Source of the DNA: RGIG8244 sp045592785 | Lineage (GTDB): Bacteria > Verrucomicrobiota > Lentisphaeria > Victivallales > UBA1829 | Assembly: GCA_045592785.1 (NCBI GenBank) | Contig: JAZNVL010000051.1 | Span: 1-58,119 of the forward strand | Length of the DNA stretch: 58,119 nucleotides | Direction: 5' to 3' | Shown here: in pieces, positions 8,777 through 17,036 of the stretch | Position numbering within the stretch: position 1 is the first letter of the stretch | How the letters are laid out: each line of letters starts with the position of its first letter | Notes under the pieces: model-generated | What the model was told of the DNA's origin: nothing | The model's input: only the letters and a program-made list of their open reading frames with translations | Database searches by the model: none | Translations under genes and position numbers: made by a program

Positions 8777-9544
8777 TCATGGTTTTTTCAGTTTCACTCC
8801 ATTGGCAAGCAAATATTTTTTCAGTTCGGGAATGGAAATCATGTTGAAGTGAAATACCGATGCCGCAAGAAGAACAGAAGCTCCCGCATTCACGGCATCC
8901 AGAAAATGTTCCATCGTACCTGCGCCACCGGATGCAACGATACGGGCATTGCAAGACTGTGCAAGACAACGGATCAGAGGCAATTCGTATCCCGTTTTCG
9001 CGCCGTCACCGGCTTTGCTGGTAGGCAGGATCACTTCCACACCGTATCCATCCACTTTCTTTGCCCATTCCACGGCATCCACACCGGTGGCAGTACGACC
9101 GCCGTCGATATACACTTCGTAACCGGAGGGCAGCGCATCGTTCCGGTCAACGTCGATGGCGACCGTGATCTTATCTGCGCCGAACTCCCGGATGAGATCG
9201 GGAATGAGTTCCGGTTTGCGGAATGCGGCACTGCTGGTGGAAATTTTATCTGCACCGGCAGAGAGAACTGCTTCCGCCGATTTCAAATCGGAAATACCGC
9301 CGCCGACGGTGAATGGTACGGTTGCAGCAGGTGCGACATTCCGAACCACGTTAACGAGAGTCGGGCGGTTTTCCACTGTGGCTGTAATATCGAGAAGAGC
9401 CAACTGGTCAGCACCAGCGGCACAATACGCTTTTGCACATTCCACCGGGTCGCCGGCATCGGCGATATCCACAAAATGAACTCCCTTGACTACGCGACCG
9501 GCCTGCATATCCAGACACGGCATGATCTCTACTGCATGTTTCAT
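8777..9544 (-). CDS. hisF: Imidazole glycerol phosphate synthase subunit HisF (or HisF paralogue)
   Basis: A 255-residue (beta/alpha)8 cyclase that normally pairs with HisH to convert PRFAR and ammonia into IGP and AICAR in histidine synthesis. The catalytic Asp is in PCLDM (residue 12) and the second Asp in VAIDVDR. Phosphate-binding VGGGI and VASGGAG loops are intact. Unusual points against the Thermotoga enzyme as remembered: the position of gate residue R5 is Glu, E46 appears to be Gln, and the LLTSxDRDG loop reads LPTSKAGDG. No other his gene is nearby and no hisH is adjacent, so a paralogue serving another amidotransferase is possible. Confidence 0.85.
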   Translation of the reverse strand: MKHAVEIMPCLDMQAGRVVKGVHFVDIADAGDPVECAKAYCAAGADQLALLDITATVENRPTLVNVVRNVAPAATVPFTVGGGISDLKSAEAVLSAGADKISTSSAAFRKPELIPDLIREFGADKITVAIDVDRNDALPSGYEVYIDGGRTATGVDAVEWAKKVDGYGVEVILPTSKAGDGAKTGYELPLIRCLAQSCNARIVASGGAGTMEHFLDAVNAGASVLLAASVFHFNMISIPELKKYLLANGVKLKKP

Positions 9545-9591
9545 ACACTACCTTACCTTGCTTTTGTATTTAGAATAACACTCTATCCTGC

Positions 9592-9620
9592 AATTTACAG
9601 CATACTTGCTCATATTGCAA
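9592..9620 (-). promoter_or_regulatory. Possible promoter of hisF
   Basis: On the minus strand: TTGCAA (9615-9620), 17 bp, TAAATT (9592-9597), about 48 bp upstream of the hisF ATG. The -10 is a weak match. Confidence 0.35.
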
Positions 9621-9652
9621 GCAGATTTTCTATTTTTTTTGTATTTTTTTTA

Positions 9653-11080
9653 TCATTTCCGGAGAATTTTTCCACTGGCTGTCCGGGGAAGATCCGCAAC
9701 CTGACGGAAGATCTTCGGAACCTTGTAGGGTGCGAGATGACGGTAACAATATTCCCGCAATGCTTCATCCCAGTCATCGATCAGGACCACGCCCGGCGCC
9801 GTTACGATTTCAGCCACAGGCACTTCTCCGAATGCGCCCGCCGCTTGTGCCGAGACACGGCACTCTTTCACCCAGCCGTGAGACATGAGTACGCTTTCCA
9901 CTTCTGCGGGGAAGATCTTCATCCCGGCAAAGTTGATCACGTTTTTCGCCCGTCCGATGAGAAACAGATAACCATCCTCATCCAGTCTGCCGATATCACC
10001 CGTATTGAAATAGCCGTCTTCACAAACTTCACTGCGCAAACGGAACGGGGTCAGATAAGCATCAAAGAAACCGGGACCTTTCAACAGGACACGCCCTGCC
10101 CCGTCTGCATCGGCATCCGCCAGTTTCAATTCGTATGCCTTCTGCAAACGCCCCACACTGTCCGTTTTCTCCACCTGATCGGAAACATTCACGCAGGGCA
10201 GTCCCACCTCAATGATCCCGTAAGCCTGGGTCAACGGCATATTGAACTTCGCCCGGAATGCCGCGGCATCGCTGTTTTCCAGTTTCATTGCGGTGGAAAA
10301 TGCGCGGCGCACCCCGGAAAGCATTTCCGGCAGGATCTCTTCGGAAGATGTCATCAGCCGGTAATGATACGGCGTGGCGTACATCAGGCTCACCGCATGT
10401 TCACGCAGGACCGAAGCCATATTGGATTCCACCGGAGGCGGGCAGATCACGATACATGCCCCTTTCCGCAGAAACAGCAGGATCGTTACCACAAAATGGA
10501 ACGCCATATCCAGCACCCAGAATACTTTTTCCCCGCGGGTGACACCCAGTTCCAGACAGGCATCTGTCCGCTCGATCACGCTGTCGTGAGAGAGGATCAC
10601 GCCCTTGTTCTTCCCTGTCGTTCCGGAAGAGAAACGGATGAAGGCGGGGACTTTTCCCTCCGGCAGCTGAATGGGATCCACTGCGAGGGAAATATCCCGG
10701 ATATAGACCCGGTCCTGCAGCAATCTGCCGCAGGAAATCTCCATATCCCGGTCTTTGTGATACGGTTCTGATGTGATAAGGATATTGACTTTCATCTCCG
10801 AAAGCATGTTATCCACTTCCGCTTCGGGCGCACGGGAAGAAAATGGGACGATGATGGCATCCAACGCCAGGATCGCCAGAGACAGCAGAATGTATTCCAT
10901 GGAATCATCCGCCAGGACCGCGATCCGGGCACCGGGTTGGACACCGTATTTCTGCAGGATGATCTGCAACTCATCCACCCGCTGAATGAGCTCGGGATAA
11001 GAAATGGACCGTCCCCGGTCATAAATGGCAACGCCATCCCAGTTTTCGTTTTCCTCCACGATTTTCCGGTAAAGATTCAT
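9653..11080 (-). CDS. AMP-forming acyl-CoA/acyl-ACP synthetase family protein
   Basis: A 475-residue ANL-superfamily adenylating enzyme. The phosphate loop FSSGTTGKNKGV is near residue 153. A8-type motifs follow: NTGDIGRLDEDGYLFLIGRAKNVINFAG, then the C-terminal lysine motif PRTASGKILRK at the very end. It activates a carboxylic acid as acyl-AMP and passes it to CoA or a carrier protein; the substrate cannot be read from the sequence. The start is ATG at 11080 with AAAGGAG 7 nt upstream, preferred over an in-frame start 17 codons earlier that would overlap the preceding gene. It is third in an operon after an S41 protease and a BamE-like lipoprotein. Confidence 0.85.
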   Translation of the reverse strand: MNLYRKIVEENENWDGVAIYDRGRSISYPELIQRVDELQIILQKYGVQPGARIAVLADDSMEYILLSLAILALDAIIVPFSSRAPEAEVDNMLSEMKVNILITSEPYHKDRDMEISCGRLLQDRVYIRDISLAVDPIQLPEGKVPAFIRFSSGTTGKNKGVILSHDSVIERTDACLELGVTRGEKVFWVLDMAFHFVVTILLFLRKGACIVICPPPVESNMASVLREHAVSLMYATPYHYRLMTSSEEILPEMLSGVRRAFSTAMKLENSDAAAFRAKFNMPLTQAYGIIEVGLPCVNVSDQVEKTDSVGRLQKAYELKLADADADGAGRVLLKGPGFFDAYLTPFRLRSEVCEDGYFNTGDIGRLDEDGYLFLIGRAKNVINFAGMKIFPAEVESVLMSHGWVKECRVSAQAAGAFGEVPVAEIVTAPGVVLIDDWDEALREYCYRHLAPYKVPKIFRQVADLPRTASGKILRK

Positions 11081-11096
11081 CCCTGTACTCCTTTCA

Positions 11097-11669
11097 TCAG
11101 AGAACCAGGATTTCCACCACTCTGCCGCCATTGAAAATAATGCGGCGGCTGATCAGAATTTCCGTCCAGAACAGCCAGGTATCCAGTGTTTCGGAAGGAG
11201 TCTTGAACCGGCACGGAGGACCGTACGCCAGGCTGACTTCTTTTTTGGTCATGCCTTTTTCCACGATACCGCGGCGGATCTTTTCCACATTGGCAGGGGA
11301 AATATCTTCCGTGATCGTTTCCACATCATCGGCGGTGAAAAGAGTCTGTATGTATTCCCGGGCAGTCTGCATACGGTGATCCTTGTTGAAACGGATCCGG
11401 AACTGACGGTTATCCGCGACGGTATGGAAAAAGATCTCTTTTTCCGTTGCACGCGTAATAACGACTTCCGTGCCGAACGGCAGGATGGAACCGGAAAGAT
11501 AATTGATGGATTCCACTTCCATTGAGTCGTTATACCATATATTATAAGCGGTGCGCACCGTGGCGTGAACAGGTAATTGCAACGCCTCTTCCACAACGAT
11601 GTCTTTTGCGCAGGAAGCGCAGAATGCAAGGGCGAGTGCCATAAGAGCGGGGAGTGTAAACTTTTTCAT
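11097..11669 (-). CDS. Putative lipoprotein with SmpA/BamE-like C-terminal domain
   Basis: A 190-residue protein beginning MKKFTLPALMALALAFCASC, a signal peptide with an imperfect lipobox (Cys at about 20, unusual Cys at -3). The C-terminal part contains KGMTKKEVSLAYGPPC, the 'G-M-T-x-x-E-V...G-P-P' pattern of the SmpA/OmlA (BamE-like) fold. The middle, about 30-120, is a beta-rich segment I do not recognise. Probably anchored in the envelope. It lies between the S41 protease gene (21 bp upstream) and the acyl ligase gene (16 bp downstream). Confidence 0.65.
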   Translation of the reverse strand: MKKFTLPALMALALAFCASCAKDIVVEEALQLPVHATVRTAYNIWYNDSMEVESINYLSGSILPFGTEVVITRATEKEIFFHTVADNRQFRIRFNKDHRMQTAREYIQTLFTADDVETITEDISPANVEKIRRGIVEKGMTKKEVSLAYGPPCRFKTPSETLDTWLFWTEILISRRIIFNGGRVVEILVL

Positions 11670-11690
11670 GTTATTGGATACCTTTCTGGT

Positions 11691-12962
11691 TTATTTCTGA
11701 TTCATGCGGAAGATCCGCATACCTTTCAATATTTCAACAGCGCGTTCCAGTGTGATGTCTCGCACCGGATTGGGAACAAGCGGGCGGATCTCACCCGGAT
11801 GACGGTTCAACTGCGCCGATATATGATGCCGGGCAGCCACACTCAACGGAATGACAATATCCGGCTCCACACCATTCCCGTGGATCGCTGTCCTGCCGGG
11901 CGTATAATATTTTGCCGTTGTCAAACGCAAAGCGCCGGACTGCGAACCGAAGGGGATCACGGTCTGCACCGAACCTTTACCGAAAGAGCGTTCTCCGATC
12001 AGGACCGCCCGTTTATAATCCCGCATACACGCAGCAAAGATCTCGGAAGCAGATGCCGAATTACCATTGATCAAGACGACAAGCGGCAGCTCGCCGAATA
12101 CGGGACCACCTTTTTCCGAATAATGGATCAGCTTCCGGTTATCACGTCCTTCCACAGAAACAACCGGTTTCCCGGCGGGAATAAAACGGCTGCAGAGAGC
12201 GACAGCTGTGGACAACAATCCGCCGGGATTATCCCGCAGATCCAGGATCAGAGAATCCATATTCTGTTTCTGTAAATTCATCATGGCTTCATCAAATTCC
12301 GCAACGGTATCAGTGCCGAACTGAACCACACGCAGGTATGCGGTCCCGCCGGTACCGGGCAGGATCTTTGCTCCCATTACCGATTTGATCTTGATCACGT
12401 CCCGCCGGACATGTATGGTCTTGCGCGCATCTTCACTGCCGCGATAGATCAGCAGTTTGAGGACGGAGCCCGGATTCCCGCGGATATGCTTGGCTGCTTC
12501 GGAAGCATCCATTCCGTTCAAGGGTACATCATCGGTCTCCAGAATCACATCCCCGCTGCGCAGTCCGGCTTTTTCCGCAGGACCATCCGGGAGAACGGAA
12601 ATAACTTCCACCCCGCGGAGACGGTTGGAGATGGTGACACCGATCCCCACTTTCTTTCCGGAAACATCCTCCTGCACCTGTTTATGGAGTTCCGGTGATT
12701 CATATTGACTGAAAGGATCCAGTTCACGCATAAGCCCCCGGAGAGCGGCTTGAAAAAGCTTATCCCAGGAAACTTTATCGGCATCCACATAATGAGAGCG
12801 GATAATGGCGAGCGCACCGATAAAGTCAGCCATGGAAGCATAAGCCTCCGGCTCCACGATACCGGTTCTGTCCGTTTCCGTTTGTTTTGTTTCCTCTGCA
12901 TTCAAATTGGGAAGTCCGACGCACGCGAGGAAGAGTGAGGCGGCACAAATGACCCGTTTCAT
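11691..12962 (-). CDS. S41-family C-terminal processing protease with PDZ domain
   Basis: A 423-residue CtpA/Prc-type serine protease. A signal peptide (about 1-20) is followed by a PDZ domain (about 85-170; GVEVISVLPDGPAEKAGL and GDVILETDDVPL). The peptidase core has Ser in NGNSASASE (about residue 300) and the Lys general base in RSFGKGSVQ (about 325). Such enzymes trim the C-termini of periplasmic proteins. The start is ATG at 12962; an upstream ATG adds 19 residues before the signal peptide and is unlikely. First gene of its operon, divergent from yebC. Confidence 0.9.
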   Translation of the reverse strand: MKRVICAASLFLACVGLPNLNAEETKQTETDRTGIVEPEAYASMADFIGALAIIRSHYVDADKVSWDKLFQAALRGLMRELDPFSQYESPELHKQVQEDVSGKKVGIGVTISNRLRGVEVISVLPDGPAEKAGLRSGDVILETDDVPLNGMDASEAAKHIRGNPGSVLKLLIYRGSEDARKTIHVRRDVIKIKSVMGAKILPGTGGTAYLRVVQFGTDTVAEFDEAMMNLQKQNMDSLILDLRDNPGGLLSTAVALCSRFIPAGKPVVSVEGRDNRKLIHYSEKGGPVFGELPLVVLINGNSASASEIFAACMRDYKRAVLIGERSFGKGSVQTVIPFGSQSGALRLTTAKYYTPGRTAIHGNGVEPDIVIPLSVAARHHISAQLNRHPGEIRPLVPNPVRDITLERAVEILKGMRIFRMNQK

Positions 12963-13006
12963 AAAAAAAACAGCCTTTCCGTGGAAAAATCCATTGTTTT
13001 TCCTAT

Positions 13007-13035
13007 AATGTAATACCAAAAAGTCAATCTTTCAA
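13007..13035 (-). promoter_or_regulatory. Promoter of the S41 protease operon
   Basis: On the minus strand: TTGAAA (13030-13035), 17 bp, TACATT (13007-13012), about 45 bp before the ATG. It lies back to back with the yebC promoter. Confidence 0.55.
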
Positions 13036-13065
13036 AGGAATCCTGCATTTTTTTTGAAAAAAAAA

Positions 13066-13094
13066 TTGACAAATTGCGTCTTCGGGTTTATATT
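13066..13094 (+). promoter_or_regulatory. Strong sigma-70-type promoter of yebC
   Basis: TTGACA (13066-13071), 17-bp spacer, TATATT (13089-13094), about 50 bp upstream of the yebC ATG. It probably starts the long plus-strand cluster. Confidence 0.8.
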
Positions 13095-13143
13095 AGGGAG
13101 AAGCTATTCATAAAAACGTAACCAAAACAATATGAGGTAAGCA

Positions 13144-13902
13144 ATGTCCGGACACAGTAAATGGGCAAATATCAAGCACAAAAAAGAAGCAAGTGACAAG
13201 AAGAAAGGCCAGGCTTTCTCCAAATTGGCGAAAGAAATCATGGTCGCAGTCAAACAGGGTGGAAAAGACCCCAACTCCAACATCAAGCTGCGTATGGCTC
13301 TCTCTTCCGCCCGCGCAGCCAACATGCCGCGTGAAAACATCGAACGCGCCATCAAGAAGGGCGCAGGCGAACTCGGCAGCGTCACTTACGAAGAAATCGT
13401 CTACGAAGGATATGGTCCCGCAGGTACCGCTTTCATTCTCGACTGTCTGACCGATAACCGGAACCGCACCATCGGTGAAGTCCGTCAGGTCTTCGACCGT
13501 AACGGCGGCAATCTGGCAGCCAGCGGTGCCGTGGGGTGGATGTTCCAGCGGAAAGCGCATTTCGTTGTAGAAGGCGAAAATGCGGATGAAGAAAAGCTGA
13601 TGGAAATCACCATTGATGCAGGGGCGGAAGACATCTCTGCGGAAGATGGAGTGGCTGAAATCTGGGGTCCGGCAGAAAACTTTGCTGACATTGCCAAGGC
13701 TCTGGAAGATGCAGACATCGCCTGTTCCGAAGCGGCTCTGGTCCGGAAACCGGACAACACCGTTGAGATCAAGGAAAAGAATGTGGCGCAGCAGGTGCTC
13801 CGTCTCATCGACAAGCTGGAAGATCTGGACGACGTTCAGTCTGTGAACTCCAACGAAGATATTCTTCCGGAGATCCTCGAAGCGATCGAAGCGGAAGGCT
13901 GA
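13144..13902 (+). CDS. yebC: YebC/PmpR family protein
   Basis: A 252-residue protein covering the complete family length. It opens with the invariant MSGHSKWANIKHKKEASD and has the acidic second and third domains. Members are DNA-binding regulators or, as shown more recently for the family, factors that help ribosomes through difficult motifs. It lies 6 bp before ruvC, a classic pairing in bacteria. Start at ATG 13144, well placed after the promoter. Confidence 0.95.
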   Translation: MSGHSKWANIKHKKEASDKKKGQAFSKLAKEIMVAVKQGGKDPNSNIKLRMALSSARAANMPRENIERAIKKGAGELGSVTYEEIVYEGYGPAGTAFILDCLTDNRNRTIGEVRQVFDRNGGNLAASGAVGWMFQRKAHFVVEGENADEEKLMEITIDAGAEDISAEDGVAEIWGPAENFADIAKALEDADIACSEAALVRKPDNTVEIKEKNVAQQVLRLIDKLEDLDDVQSVNSNEDILPEILEAIEAEG

Positions 13903-13908
13903 TAACGT

Positions 13909-14418
13909 ATGATCGTGCTCGGCGTGGATACAGCGATCCGCAAAACCGGATATGCTGTGATCGATTTCATGCCGGGCGGCTCTTTTAAAATTTTGGATTG
14001 CGGCATCATAAAGAACAAACAGACGATGCCCCACAGTGAATGTCTGCGGAGACTTTCCGCAGGTATGCGGGAACTGGTCAATACATTCCATCCTGAAGCC
14101 GCATCCATAGAAACCGCATTTGCAGCCCGGAATATCCGGACTGCAATGATACTATCCCTCGCCCGGGGTGCAGTGATCGCCTCACTGGCTGAACAGAACA
14201 TCCCGGTCTACGAGTACTCTCCGAAAACAGCCAAGCGTGCTGCAACGGGGAATGGAGAAGCACAAAAACAGCAGGTGGCAGCCGTATTCGCCGCGCTGGC
14301 TTCTCTCGATATAACGGAAATTCCGGATGACGCAACGGATGCATTGGCGTTGGCTTTCTGCCATGCTTCGCTTGCGGTCCGGAAAGAATTGCAATGCCGG
14401 ATCCCGGATCCTGTGTAA
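13909..14418 (+). CDS. ruvC: Crossover junction endodeoxyribonuclease RuvC
   Basis: A 169-residue Holliday-junction resolvase. RNase H-like acidic residues are in place: D7 in GVDTA, Glu in SIETAF (about 67), and the C-terminal pair in DDATDALALAFCH (about 138-141). It cuts four-way junctions with RuvAB; ruvA and ruvB are not in the window. It follows yebC by 6 bp and is separated from psd by 31 bp. Confidence 0.93.
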   Translation: MIVLGVDTAIRKTGYAVIDFMPGGSFKILDCGIIKNKQTMPHSECLRRLSAGMRELVNTFHPEAASIETAFAARNIRTAMILSLARGAVIASLAEQNIPVYEYSPKTAKRAATGNGEAQKQQVAAVFAALASLDITEIPDDATDALALAFCHASLAVRKELQCRIPDPV

Positions 14419-14449
14419 AGTCCGGCATTTCGTAACTGACAGGTGAAAA

Positions 14450-15214
14450 ATGAAGGTCGTTCATTACGGAAGAAAAGAAAGAATCTTTGCTACTGTTGTG
14501 GCAGCACTCTGTATTGTTGTGCTGCTGCCTGTTACGATCTATCTTGACAGTATCACCTGGATCTCTTTTCAGTCTTTGCTCATTCTGGCGATCATTACAG
14601 CCGTCTGTTACCGGTATTTTTTCCGGAATCCCGACCGTGCCGTTTCAGACGACCAGACCAGGATCCCGGCTCCCGCCGATGGAATCATTACTGATGTGGA
14701 GCTGCTCAAACATGAATCGGCTCAATCCGAACAGCTGAAAGAACTGTTTCAGGATCATGATATGGTCCGGATCGGGATCGCGACCGGATTTTTGAATGTG
14801 CATATCAACCGCAGTCCCGCGGAAGGAAAGATCATTTTCCGTGAATACTCCCGGGGCGGGTATACCAATTCAAACAAAAAAACAGAGAATCTTCTTCTCG
14901 GCATGATGGCGCAGATCGAAGGTCTTGCGTATCCCATTGCCGTGAATCTTGCATCCAGTCACATCTTCGGTTTCATTCAGTGTACACCGGACAAAGATGA
15001 TACACTGAAATGCGGTGAACAATTCGGCATCATCCGTTCTGCTTCCCGTACAGAGTTATATCTGCCTGCCGGACTGGGTCTGGAAGTAGTAGCGAATGTC
15101 GGGATGCGTGTTGCAGCAGGTTACACTGTGCTGGCACACATTTCCCCGGAATCCCGCAGGAAGATAGAACAATCCAAATTCAACGAACCAACTTCAGGAT
15201 CTGATATATTATGA
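14450..15214 (+). CDS. psd: Phosphatidylserine decarboxylase-family protein (altered cleavage motif)
   Basis: A 254-residue membrane-associated enzyme that forms phosphatidylethanolamine from phosphatidylserine. Two N-terminal hydrophobic segments (about 13-32 and 38-55) precede the decarboxylase domain. APADG (D77) and NVHINRSP (H118) are conserved. The self-cleavage site is normally Gly-Ser (FGSRVD in short Psd proteins); here it reads SASR, with Ala198-Ser199. The Ser that becomes the pyruvoyl group is kept but Gly is lost. Adjacency to pssA (4-bp ATGA overlap) supports the role. Activity should be treated as probable, not certain. Confidence 0.85.
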   Translation: MKVVHYGRKERIFATVVAALCIVVLLPVTIYLDSITWISFQSLLILAIITAVCYRYFFRNPDRAVSDDQTRIPAPADGIITDVELLKHESAQSEQLKELFQDHDMVRIGIATGFLNVHINRSPAEGKIIFREYSRGGYTNSNKKTENLLLGMMAQIEGLAYPIAVNLASSHIFGFIQCTPDKDDTLKCGEQFGIIRSASRTELYLPAGLGLEVVANVGMRVAAGYTVLAHISPESRRKIEQSKFNEPTSGSDIL

Positions 15215-16074
15215 AACAACGTTTCCGTACCATGATTGAAAACAACCGCTGGATCAAAGGTATCCCCAATTCATTGACCCTTTGCAATTCCCTCTGCGGA
15301 TTCGCTTCCATTCTGATTACCATTCAGGCATACAAATACGCAAATGATCCGAAAGCTGCTTCCTCCGTTTTCGCATGGAGTGCATGTATGATCCTCTTCG
15401 CTATGGTGTTCGATGCCTTCGACGGGTATGCAGCACGTCTGCTCAATGCCGCCAGCATGCACGGGATCCAGATGGATTCCCTGGCAGATATGGTCACGTT
15501 CGGTGTCGCGCCTGCTACACTCGTCGCGGTCATGGCGCATCACATGAGACACATCGATACCGTTCGCGGATTCATTCCCGTCTGCATCCTTTCTGCCGTC
15601 TATCTCGGTTGCGCTGCACTCCGTCTGGCTACCTATAACGTTCACGCCATTCAGGAAAAGAAAAGCGGGGAGAAATTCTCCGGGCTGCCCTCGCCGGGTG
15701 CCGCCGCCGCCGTCTGCTCGCTGGTAATCTTTGTGGCATATCGTGATGGCAATGTGGGACGGCTTCTGCGTTATCTGCCGTGGTACACCGCAGTTCTTGG
15801 ATTGCTTATGGTCAGCAGTATTCCGTACGTTCATTTCGCAAAATGGATCATTTCCACGAAACGGAACAAACGCCGTCTGGCATTCCTGATCCTGATGCTT
15901 GCCGCATGGCTTGTCACGGGCATTATGTATAATCCGATCATTGTACCGCTGATCCTGATCAATGGCTATGTTATCTGGGGTCCCCTCACCTTCTTTGCGG
16001 TTAAACTCGGATTTCTGAAACCTACACCGGAAATGGTTCCGGATATCGCCGATCACAAGGAGGCTGAATTATGA
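15211..16074 (+). CDS. pssA: CDP-diacylglycerol-serine O-phosphatidyltransferase
   Basis: A 287-residue integral membrane protein that makes phosphatidylserine from CDP-diacylglycerol and serine. The CDP-alcohol phosphotransferase signature DGxxAR(x8)Gxxx DxxxD is complete: D68, D71, G72, R76, G85, D89, D93. About eight hydrophobic helices are visible, with a C-terminal extension after residue 200. It overlaps psd by 4 bp and the following SDR gene by 4 bp, so the three are translationally coupled. Confidence 0.93.
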   Translation: MKQRFRTMIENNRWIKGIPNSLTLCNSLCGFASILITIQAYKYANDPKAASSVFAWSACMILFAMVFDAFDGYAARLLNAASMHGIQMDSLADMVTFGVAPATLVAVMAHHMRHIDTVRGFIPVCILSAVYLGCAALRLATYNVHAIQEKKSGEKFSGLPSPGAAAAVCSLVIFVAYRDGNVGRLLRYLPWYTAVLGLLMVSSIPYVHFAKWIISTKRNKRRLAFLILMLAAWLVTGIMYNPIIVPLILINGYVIWGPLTFFAVKLGFLKPTPEMVPDIADHKEAEL

Positions 16075-17030
16075 AGATCTTTCTCACCGGCGGTGCCGGT
16101 TTCATCGGTTCCTGGCTCGCGGAAGCTCTTATCAAAGAGGGACACTCCGTTGTCGCCATGGATGATCTTTCCACCGGAAGAAAAGAAAATCTTGCCGGAG
16201 TGATCGGGCAGAGTTCATTCCGTTTTATTCAGGACGACATCATCACGTCTGCGGAACTGGAAAAAGAGATCCTGGATGCCGATTGCACGGTACACCTTGC
16301 CGCTGCAGTGGGCGTGGAACTGGTGGTCAAGGATCCGGTCCGCACCATCATGACCAACGTACACGGGACCGACCGTGTACTCAAAGCAGCCGCATCTGCC
16401 TCCAAACGCTGTATCATTGCCTCCACCAGCGAAGTCTACGGCAAATCGACGAAAGAAACGTTCTCCGAAGGCGATGACCTGCTCATCGGCCCCTCCACTC
16501 ATTCCCGTTGGTCTTACGCTTGCAGCAAACTCCTGGATGAATTCATGCTCATGGCATATTGCAGAAATCAAAACCTGCCCGGTACCGTAGTCCGGTTCTT
16601 CAATACCGTCGGCCCCCGTCAGACGGGACGGTACGGCATGGTCATTCCCCGGTTCGTTGCAGCCGCGCTCAAAGGCGAGGATATCCGTGTATACGGAACC
16701 GGTGAGCAGACACGCTGTTTCTGCCATGTATTCGATACGGTCCGTGCGTTGCTGAAACTGATTCCTGATGCGAACGCAGCGGGCAATATTTACAATATCG
16801 GCAGCACCCGTTCCATCAATATCATGGATTTGGCAAAGATGGTGATCGAACGGACAAACAGTACATCGAAGATCGTGCTGGTTCCCTATTCCGAAGCATA
16901 CGAACAGGGATTTGAAGATATGCTCCATCGCGCACCGAACTGCACGAAGATCCTGGAGTCTCACCAATGGAAAGCGGAAATCTCTCTGGAACAGATCATT
17001 GACGATGTGGCAGCTTACTGCCGAGGATGA
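16071..17030 (+). CDS. NAD-dependent sugar-nucleotide epimerase/dehydratase (extended SDR)
   Basis: A 319-residue extended SDR. The Rossmann motif GGAGFIG is at 7-13 and the catalytic Tyr-x3-Lys is in WSYACSKLLDE (about 149 and 153), with STSEVYG as the catalytic Ser/Thr region. The sequence is closest in style to UDP-glucuronate decarboxylase/UDP-glucose 4-epimerase relatives (NTVGPRQTGRYGMVIPRF). It probably acts on a nucleotide sugar for surface polysaccharide. Its start overlaps pssA, with AAGGAGG upstream. Confidence 0.85.
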   Translation: MKIFLTGGAGFIGSWLAEALIKEGHSVVAMDDLSTGRKENLAGVIGQSSFRFIQDDIITSAELEKEILDADCTVHLAAAVGVELVVKDPVRTIMTNVHGTDRVLKAAASASKRCIIASTSEVYGKSTKETFSEGDDLLIGPSTHSRWSYACSKLLDEFMLMAYCRNQNLPGTVVRFFNTVGPRQTGRYGMVIPRFVAAALKGEDIRVYGTGEQTRCFCHVFDTVRALLKLIPDANAAGNIYNIGSTRSINIMDLAKMVIERTNSTSKIVLVPYSEAYEQGFEDMLHRAPNCTKILESHQWKAEISLEQIIDDVAAYCRG

Positions 17031-17036
17031 TTTCCC

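Noticed and set aside
9605..9621. CTTGC/GCAAG hairpin followed by T-rich DNA on the plus strand
   Set aside because: Only 5 bp of stem and no plus-strand gene upstream to terminate; it more likely overlaps the hisF promoter by chance.
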